DNA from: CAZIRO01 sp964541595
Lineage (GTDB): Bacteria > Acidobacteriota > HRBIN11
Reading direction: 5' to 3'
Length of the DNA: 13,149 nucleotides
Assembly (NCBI GenBank): GCA_964541595.1
Contig: CAZIRO010000070.1
Location: 1-13,149 of the forward strand
Both the position numbers and the translations under genes were made by a program. The first letter of the stretch is position 1; every line of letters starts with the position of its first letter. Positions 1 to 4,817 of this stretch are shown piece by piece. The notes below the pieces were generated by a model, which was given only the letters and a program-made list of their open reading frames with translations, was not told the DNA's origin and made no database searches.

Positions 1-121
1 GTGGCCGGTGCTGCCGGGTCCACTGTCCCACGGCCGTCGCCAGCAACAGCGCCAGACCCACCAGCAGCATCATGCGGGCCAGATGGTCCGGGGTGCGGAA
101 CAGACTCCACCGCAACTGCAG
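1..121 (-). pseudogene. C-terminal fragment of a DDE (IS4-like) transposase, truncated
   Basis: Read on the minus strand from 121 down to the window edge, one open frame gives about 40 residues. They begin LQLRWSLFRTPDHLARMMLL and continue VGLALLLATAVGQ. This pattern, an R-W/L-F segment, then a hydrophobic Leu/Ala-rich helix ending in A-x-x-x-G, resembles the C-terminal end of IS4-type DDE transposases. No catalytic DDE residue is visible in the fragment, so the family call rests on this tail alone. The frame runs off the left edge, so the stop codon is not seen. On its 5' side (positions above 121) the coding character ends abruptly and 7-bp tandem repeats start, so the catalytic N-terminal part is missing here. 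It is most likely a relic of an insertion or recombination event. It could also be the tail of an unrelated membrane protein. Confidence 0.4.
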
Positions 122-141
122 CCCATCACCTGGGACCCAAG

Positions 142-176
142 ACCCGACACCTGACCCCGGACACCCGACACCCGGT
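142..176. repeat. Degenerate 7-bp tandem array, first block
   Basis: Five consecutive heptamers can be read: ACCCGAC, ACCTGAC, CCCGGAC, ACCCGAC and ACCCGGT. The period is exactly 7 bp with no indels. The same heptamer (consensus ACCYGRS) forms a second array at 331-401. The array begins about 20 bp after the transposase fragment ends. A 7-bp period without spacers rules out a CRISPR. Confidence 0.75.
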
Positions 177-194
177 ACCGATGCATCCCCTGTG

Positions 195-250
195 TTCCAT
201 TTCCCGTGCCGGTTCCGGGTTCAACAGAAATCGGGACAGGCCATGGGACA
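195..250. repeat. Inverted half-copies of the dispersed 73-bp element
   Basis: The reverse complement of 231-250 (TGTCCCATGGCCTGTCCCGA) matches the right end of element copy B (3815-3834) at 19 of 20 positions and is close to copy A (436-455). A forward-facing relative, TTCCATTTCCCGTGCC at 195-210, lies just upstream, so the two form an imperfect inverted repeat with a loop of about 20 bp. These are partial copies: the CCGGTGG-rich half of the element is absent. Confidence 0.6.
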
Positions 251-330
251 CCGTGGGTCCGCATGCGGTCACGCGCTATCCCCAGCCCATGCGATGCCCC
301 GTCCCCTGTCTTCCGTCTCCTGTCGCAAAT

Positions 331-401
331 ACCTGACACCGGAATACCCGACACCTGGGACCTGACACCTGGCACCCGCCACCCGGGACCTGGGACCGGT
401 G
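331..401. repeat. Degenerate 7-bp tandem array, second block
   Basis: About ten heptamers of the form ACCYGRS run through this stretch (for example ACCTGAC, ACCTGGG, ACCTGGC, ACCCGCC, ACCCGGG), with one single-base insertion near 345. The array passes without a break into the 73-bp element that starts at 383, so the element's left end may have arisen from the same heptamer. No coding frame here has convincing protein character; the open frames result from the lack of stop codons in the repeat. Confidence 0.75.
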
Positions 402-455
402 GCCACCGGCCCACCGGTGGATCCGGTGGGTCTGCTGTCCCATTTCCCGTCCCGA
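383..455 (+). repeat. 73-bp palindrome-rich dispersed element, copy A
   Basis: This segment aligns without gaps to 3762-3834 at about 63 of 73 positions. It contains the perfect 14-nt palindrome CCGGTGGCCACCGG (397-410), a second palindrome CCACCGGTGG, a GGATCC site and the right-end block TGTCCCATTTCCCGTCCCGA. Repeated CCGGTGG/CCACCGG units allow several alternative hairpins. It lies 17 bp upstream of the -35 box of the rpiB promoter. The structure and intergenic position resemble REP-type elements, but I do not recognise a named family. Confidence 0.75.
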
Positions 456-472
456 TCGCAGGGTCTCCAAAT

Positions 473-500
473 TTGCATTTTCGTGTGAACAGACTATATT
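473..500 (+). promoter_or_regulatory. Predicted sigma70-type promoter for rpiB
   Basis: TTGCAT (473-478) and TATATT (495-500) are separated by 16 bp, each close to the -35 TTGACA and -10 TATAAT consensus. Transcription would start near 507, giving a leader of about 33 nt before the ATG at 540. It is the best promoter match I found by eye in the window. Confidence 0.55.
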
Positions 501-539
501 AATGCGCATGTGTTTGCCTGCATCCATCACGGGGTTGGT

Positions 540-1031
540 ATGGTACGGCCACAGTTTGTGATCCTCGGGGCGGACCACGCAGGGTTCCGGCTGAAACAAC
601 GCATCCGCCGCCTCCTGGAATACTGGATGGTTGCGCTGGAAGACGTCGGTGTGTTTACCGACGAGGTTCCGGCCGATTATCCCGTCGTCGCACTCCGGGT
701 TGCCGAACGCGTGATCACCCATCCGAGTTATACGGGTGTACTCATCTGTGGAACCGGTATCGGCATGTCGATCGCCGCGAACAAGGTCCCTGGCATTCGC
801 GCTGCCGTGTGTCATGACCCGCTCACCGTTCGGATGGCTCGACAGCACAACGCAGCCAACGTATTATGTATAGGGAGTCGCGTGGTGGGCGACATGCCGG
901 ACGATCAACTCGCACTCCTGTTACGCATCTGGTTGGAGACTCCTTTTGAGGGCGGACGGCACCAGCGACGACTGGAACGAATCCATGTGTATGAGCGGCA
1001 GTTGCAGGGTGTGCCGGCCCGCACCAAGTAG
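540..1031 (+). CDS. rpiB: Ribose-5-phosphate isomerase B (RpiB/LacAB family)
   Basis: RpiB interconverts ribose 5-phosphate and ribulose 5-phosphate in the non-oxidative pentose phosphate pathway, in the cytosol. The 163-residue product is slightly longer than the usual 145-150. It carries the family signature: GADHAGF near the N-terminus (D12, H13), the LICGTGIGMSIAANK loop with C70 at the position of the catalytic base (Cys66 in E. coli), RQHNAANVLCIGSR with H103, and FEGGRHQRR near the C-terminus, which contacts the phosphate. I chose ATG 540 because GGGG at 531-534 sits 5 bp upstream and the protein then begins directly with the first beta strand. A GTG at 510 would add ten residues, starts almost at the predicted transcription start and lacks a ribosome site. 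It is probably the first gene of an operon with ttuA, whose start is 5 bp after this stop. Some family members act on allose 6-phosphate or galactose 6-phosphate, and nothing nearby points to those substrates. Confidence 0.93.
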   Translation: MVRPQFVILGADHAGFRLKQRIRRLLEYWMVALEDVGVFTDEVPADYPVVALRVAERVITHPSYTGVLICGTGIGMSIAANKVPGIRAAVCHDPLTVRMARQHNAANVLCIGSRVVGDMPDDQLALLLRIWLETPFEGGRHQRRLERIHVYERQLQGVPARTK

Positions 1032-1036
1032 GCACG

Positions 1037-1972
1037 ATGCGTTGTAAACTCTGCCGGACGAAAGCCATCATTACGATGCCAGCGCATCGGCTGGCGCTGT
1101 GTCGGGAGCATTATCCCCCGTGGTTTCGCAAACAGGTTCGACGGGCGATCCACCGCTACCGCATGATCGCCCCGGGGGAACGGGTTCTCGTCGCCGTCAG
1201 TGGCGGCAAGGACAGTGCCGCGCTCTGGCATGCATTGCATCACCTCGAATATGAAACCGAGGGACTCTATCTGCACCTTGGCATTCGTGTGGAGGACTAT
1301 TCCGACAAATCCTATGTGGCGGTAAGGCAACTTGCCGATCAACTCGGACGGCCACTCCACGTCGTGCCATTCCCGGAAGTGCTCGGCATCGGCATCGACG
1401 AAACCCGCTGGGTCACCCGACGGCCGCCGTGTTCGGCATGTGGGCTGGCCAAACGGTACCATATGAACCAGGTCGCCCGGGAACTCGGGTTTTCCGTGAT
1501 CGCCACCGGACACAACCTCGATGATGAGGCCGTGACCCTGCTGAATAATGTGCTGTCCTGGCAGACCGAGTATATGGTCCGACAGGCACCGGTCCTGCCG
1601 GAAGAAAACGGATTTGTTCGCAAGATCAAACCGCTCATCTATCTGGAAGAAAAACAGACGACCGTCTACTGCCTGGTGGAGGGGATCCCCTTCGAACGGG
1701 ATGAGTGCCCGTTCTCCGCCGGGTCGACGAATCTGGTGCTGAAAGAGATCATCTATCGACTGGAGCACCACTCTCCGGGAACCAAACGGCGGTTCGTTGA
1801 AGGATTTTTCCGCTGGCGGGAACGGTGGCTGCGGCAGGCCGTGCAGCAGAAACCGGAACTGCATCCCTGTACGGTCTGCGGGTATCCCACGCCGGGAGAT
1901 GTCTGTGCGTATTGCCGTCTGCGGGATCAGATCCGCCGTCGCCTGGCGCAACCGGCATCGGCTAGCAGATGA
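1037..1972 (+). CDS. ttuA: tRNA-5-methyluridine(54) 2-sulfurtransferase, TtuA/Ncs6 family
   Basis: TtuA adenylates and thiolates U54/T54 in the T-loop of tRNA, using sulfur delivered by a ubiquitin-like carrier (TtuB) and an oxygen-sensitive [4Fe-4S] cluster. The 311-residue protein shows the whole architecture. An N-terminal zinc finger has C3, C6, C22 and H25. The PP-loop is SGGKDS at 55-60, with GHNLDDEA at 158-165. The cluster cysteines are C132 and C135 (PPCSAC) plus C224 (DECPFS). A C-terminal zinc finger has C278, C281, C290 and C293. This spacing agrees closely with what is known for Thermus TtuA. The position-34 enzymes of the related TtcA/Ncs6 groups share the PP-loop, so a role at U34 cannot be excluded, but two zinc fingers around the cluster favour TtuA. 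The start lies 5 bp after the rpiB stop, suggesting translational coupling; the upstream ribosome site is weak. The carrier TtuB and activator TtuC are not in this window. Confidence 0.9.
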   Translation: MRCKLCRTKAIITMPAHRLALCREHYPPWFRKQVRRAIHRYRMIAPGERVLVAVSGGKDSAALWHALHHLEYETEGLYLHLGIRVEDYSDKSYVAVRQLADQLGRPLHVVPFPEVLGIGIDETRWVTRRPPCSACGLAKRYHMNQVARELGFSVIATGHNLDDEAVTLLNNVLSWQTEYMVRQAPVLPEENGFVRKIKPLIYLEEKQTTVYCLVEGIPFERDECPFSAGSTNLVLKEIIYRLEHHSPGTKRRFVEGFFRWRERWLRQAVQQKPELHPCTVCGYPTPGDVCAYCRLRDQIRRRLAQPASASR

Positions 1973-2023
1973 AGGAAAATTTGCCGATTTCGCCAGGCGC
2001 AATCCGAAATTCCGGTACGTGGC

Positions 2024-3757
2024 ATGATCGGAGACTTCCGATCGACATGCCGTTGGGTGTTGATGTTCGGGATTCTGGTCATGGGGTTCTGGATCGGGGC
2101 CTATGGTATCCCCGAACAGTCAGAAGCATTTGACAGTTTGCTGTCACCGCCGGCAGACTGGATTCTGATCCACGGCCGCGTGTATCCCCTGTGGCCGGAA
2201 CCGGACCATCGGGTTCCCGCCCTGGCCATTCGAGACGGTCGTATTGCAGCCGTGGGCGATGACACCACTCTGCTTGCGCAGTGGCGCGGGCCGCATACGC
2301 GGGTGACCGACCTGCAGGGACGTACCGTGTTGCCCGGTCTGACTGATGCACACGTGCATCTGGCCGGGCTGGGGCGGAGACTCCGCCAACTGGATCTCGT
2401 GGGCACGCGCAGTAAGGAAGAAATTCTCCAGAAGGTTCAGGTGTACGCGCGGAAACACCCGGAAATGCGCTGGATCGTGGGGCGTGGCTGGGATCAGAAC
2501 GATTGGCCCGACCCCCGTATGCCGGACCGTGCTGATCTCGACCGCGTTGTTCCGGATCGACCGGTGTTTCTGACGCGCATTGATGGGCATGCGGCATGGG
2601 TCAATTCCAGGGCCCTGGAACTCGCCGGGATCACGCGCGATACACCGGACCCACCGGGCGGCCGCATCCTGCGGCGGTCGGACGGCTCACCGACCGGTGT
2701 GCTCATCGATCGTGCGGTCGGACTCGTGCGTGCGGTCATGCCGGAACCGACGATAGAGGACATCCGCCGTGATCTGGAGGCCGGTGCCCGGGCGTGTGTG
2801 GCGGCGGGACTGACGTCGATCCATGACGCCGGTATCGATACCCGGACCTGGCAGGCGTATCTCCACCTGCTTCAGGAAGGGCGCCTCCCCCTGCGGGTTT
2901 ACGCCATGGCGATGTACGGCAGTGACCTTGCGGAAACGCTCCTGCGTACCGGACCGATCATCGGTCTCGGTGAGGACCGTTTGACGCTGCGTGCCATCAA
3001 GGTAATCGCGGATGGCGCACTGGGGTCCCGTGGTGCAGCGCTGCTGGAACCCTACACGGATGAACCAGATTCGCGGGGGTTGCTGCTCGTCCGTCCGGAG
3101 GAACTCGAGACGTTGAGCCGCCGGGCTCTGCGAGCAGGGGTGCAACTCGCCGTACACGCAATCGGCGACCGCGCGAACCGGATGGTCCTGGACGTCTGGG
3201 AACGGGTGTTCGGTCCCCGGGGTTGTCCGTCCTGTCGGTTCCGGATCGAACATGCACAGATTATCCATCCGGACGACATCCCGCGGTTTGCGCAATTACA
3301 TGTGATCCCGTCCATGCAGCCGACACATGCGACGTCGGACATGCCGTGGGTGCCCGCCCGACTCGGACCGCACCGTCAACGAGGAGCCTATGCCTGGCGG
3401 TCCCTGCTCGATACCGGCGTGGTGATCGCCGGCGGTTCGGATGCGCCGGTGGAGGAGATTTTCCCGATGCTCGGGCTGTATGCGGCCACCACGCGCCAGG
3501 ATCGGAACGGGCAACCGCCGGGAGGGTGGCATCCGGAACAGCGGGTGACGCCCCTGGAAGCCGTACAGATGTTCACCACGTGGGCTGCATACGCTGCCTT
3601 CATGGAGGACCTCGTGGGTCGACTGCGTCCGGGGATGTTCGCCGATTTTACGGTGCTCGATCGCGATCCGATGGATGTGAACCCCCGTGAAATTCCCCGT
3701 ATCCATGTGCATATGACGGTCATCGGGGGGAATGTCGTGTATACCCGGCAGGAGTAA
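2024..3757 (+). CDS. YtcJ/NfdA-like metal-dependent amidohydrolase (Amidohydro_3), membrane-anchored or exported
   Basis: The 577-residue protein belongs to the amidohydrolase superfamily, whose members hydrolyse amide or ester bonds with one or two metals in a TIM barrel. The metal and catalytic set is complete: DAHVH at 108-112 (first His pair), K326 in IKVIADGALGSRG as the probable carboxylated lysine, H378 in HAIGDRA, H410 in IEHAQ and D473 in GSDAP. A short beta-sandwich flanks the barrel: residues 46-105 at the N-terminus, and RLRPGMFADFTVLDRDP at the C-terminus. Residues 10-27 are hydrophobic after basic residues, which suggests a signal peptide or membrane anchor; no lipobox is seen. 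The substrate cannot be read from sequence, as the family includes N-substituted formamide deformylase and many uncharacterised enzymes. It follows ttuA by 51 bp and is probably in the same operon. The start is uncertain because no strong ribosome site is present, and an internal ATG at 2063 is an alternative that would shorten the anchor. Confidence 0.85.
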   Translation: MIGDFRSTCRWVLMFGILVMGFWIGAYGIPEQSEAFDSLLSPPADWILIHGRVYPLWPEPDHRVPALAIRDGRIAAVGDDTTLLAQWRGPHTRVTDLQGRTVLPGLTDAHVHLAGLGRRLRQLDLVGTRSKEEILQKVQVYARKHPEMRWIVGRGWDQNDWPDPRMPDRADLDRVVPDRPVFLTRIDGHAAWVNSRALELAGITRDTPDPPGGRILRRSDGSPTGVLIDRAVGLVRAVMPEPTIEDIRRDLEAGARACVAAGLTSIHDAGIDTRTWQAYLHLLQEGRLPLRVYAMAMYGSDLAETLLRTGPIIGLGEDRLTLRAIKVIADGALGSRGAALLEPYTDEPDSRGLLLVRPEELETLSRRALRAGVQLAVHAIGDRANRMVLDVWERVFGPRGCPSCRFRIEHAQIIHPDDIPRFAQLHVIPSMQPTHATSDMPWVPARLGPHRQRGAYAWRSLLDTGVVIAGGSDAPVEEIFPMLGLYAATTRQDRNGQPPGGWHPEQRVTPLEAVQMFTTWAAYAAFMEDLVGRLRPGMFADFTVLDRDPMDVNPREIPRIHVHMTVIGGNVVYTRQE

Positions 3758-3761
3758 GCGA

Positions 3762-3834
3762 CCGGGACCGGAGACCGGTGGCCACCGGCACACCGGTGGA
3801 TCCGGTGGTGCACATGTCCCATTGCCTGTCCCGA
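3762..3834 (+). repeat. 73-bp palindrome-rich dispersed element, copy B
   Basis: Gap-free match to 383-455 with about ten substitutions, five of them clustered at 3809-3814 in the central linker. The palindrome CCGGTGGCCACCGG (3776-3789), the ACCGGTGGATCCGGTGG block and the right end TGTCCCATTGCCTGTCCCGA are kept. It starts 4 bp after the amidohydrolase stop codon and ends about 36 bp before a possible -10 box of the next gene. Its hairpins could act as a transcription terminator or mRNA stabiliser for the upstream operon. It has no T-tract of the usual intrinsic terminator. Confidence 0.75.
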
Positions 3835-3870
3835 CCTCAGATGCCCTCTGTACCGATCCCTTGAGAATGT

Positions 3871-3876
3871 GTACAA
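3871..3876 (+). promoter_or_regulatory. Possible -10 box upstream of the adenine methyltransferase
   Basis: TACAAT at 3871-3876 matches the -10 consensus at five of six positions and lies 52 bp before the chosen ATG. No good -35 hexamer is found 16-18 bp upstream, so the call is weak. If real, transcription would begin near 3883, which argues against using the in-frame GTG at 3869 as the translation start. Confidence 0.3.
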
Positions 3877-3928
3877 TAACACTTTCGGAAGGGGTTGGAT
3901 TCCGAATCCAGCGTGTCTGCGATTTTGT

Positions 3929-4789
3929 ATGCATAGCGGAAGGCCGGTACCGCGACCGTTTCTCAAATGGGCCGGAGGGAAAACGCAGCTCCTTCCGGAA
4001 CTGTTACGCCGGATTCCCGACAGGTTTGGCACGTACTATGAACCCTTCCTCGGCGGGGGTGCGCTCTTCTTCGCATTGTACCGATTGGGTCGAATCCGAC
4101 AGGCAATCCTGTCCGACGTCAACCGGGAACTCATCGACACGTATGTTGCCCTGCGGGACCACGTGGATGAAGTCATCGCCATCCTGTCCGAATATCCCTA
4201 TGATCGGGATTTTTTCTATGAAATCCGCAGCCGGGATCCATGGCAACTCCCATTGCCCGTGCGTGCCGCCCGGATGATCTATCTCAATCGCACGTGTTAT
4301 AACGGACTGTATCGTGTGAACCGCAGCGGACGGTTCAACGTCCCGTTCGGTCGCTATCGCAGGCCTACCATCTGTGATGCGGAAAACCTGCGTGCGGTGT
4401 CCCGTGCGTTACAGCATGTGGAAATCCGATGTGCTGACTTTGCCGAAACGGTACAGGAAGCACGCGCAGGGGATTTCGTATATTTCGACCCACCGTATGT
4501 CCCCGTGTCCCCCACCGCGGATTTTACAGCGTATACGGAACACGGTTTCAATATCGACGAACAACGAAGACTGCGCCGAGTTGCCGGAGCACTCGCGCGG
4601 CGAGGGGTATACATCATGATTTCCAATTCGATGACCCCGCAGATTCGTCGGTTGTATCGTGGATTTCGTATTGATGTGGTTTCAGTCGAACGGGCGATCA
4701 ACCGGCGGGCCGATCGCCGGAACGGGTGGCGGGAATGCATTATTACAGTTCCGACACACCACGCCGGTTCACCTGTTGTCTTTATGTAA
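3929..4789 (+). CDS. dam: D12-class DNA N6-adenine methyltransferase (Dam/DpnM-like)
   Basis: The product transfers a methyl group from S-adenosylmethionine to N6 of adenine in duplex DNA, most likely in GATC given its Dam/DpnM-like layout. In the 286-residue protein, FLKWAGGKTQLLPEL (11-25) is the N-terminal family signature, YYEPFLGGGALFF (36-48) is motif I for the methyl donor, LSDVNRELI follows, and DFVYFDPPY (182-190) holds the catalytic DPPY of motif IV. The C-terminal INRRADRRNGWREC segment corresponds to the conserved late motif of this class. I chose ATG 3929 because the conserved protein begins nine residues later; an upstream GTG at 3869 overlaps the possible -10 box. No Shine-Dalgarno is visible, so the start is not firm. 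No restriction endonuclease gene is next to it, so it appears to be solitary and could act in mismatch repair, replication timing or gene regulation. The sensor-kinase gene starts 28 bp downstream. Confidence 0.88.
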   Translation: MHSGRPVPRPFLKWAGGKTQLLPELLRRIPDRFGTYYEPFLGGGALFFALYRLGRIRQAILSDVNRELIDTYVALRDHVDEVIAILSEYPYDRDFFYEIRSRDPWQLPLPVRAARMIYLNRTCYNGLYRVNRSGRFNVPFGRYRRPTICDAENLRAVSRALQHVEIRCADFAETVQEARAGDFVYFDPPYVPVSPTADFTAYTEHGFNIDEQRRLRRVAGALARRGVYIMISNSMTPQIRRLYRGFRIDVVSVERAINRRADRRNGWRECIITVPTHHAGSPVVFM

Positions 4790-4817
4790 TCGTTCTTTTT
4801 TCCATGGCAGGCCAGCC

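Noticed and set aside
142..401. CRISPR array
   Set aside because: Units are 7 bp, contiguous and degenerate, with no unique spacers and no cas genes nearby.
72..502. Several plus- and minus-strand open frames of 60-190 codons in the repeat region
   Set aside because: Their products are Pro/Thr/Gly-rich translations of the 7-bp repeats; open frames arise because the repeat lacks stop codons.
510..539. GTG at 510 as the rpiB start
   Set aside because: It lies within a few bases of the predicted transcription start and has no ribosome site; ATG 540 has GGGG 5 bp upstream and fits the family N-terminus.
905..2002. Long minus-strand open frame (365 codons) opposite ttuA
   Set aside because: It is the antisense shadow of a gene with intact family motifs, and its translation shows no domain or composition of a real protein.
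1969..2133. 54-codon frame starting at an ATG overlapping the ttuA stop
   Set aside because: ATGA overlap looked like coupling, but the product has no protein-like features and most of it lies over the start of the amidohydrolase in another frame.
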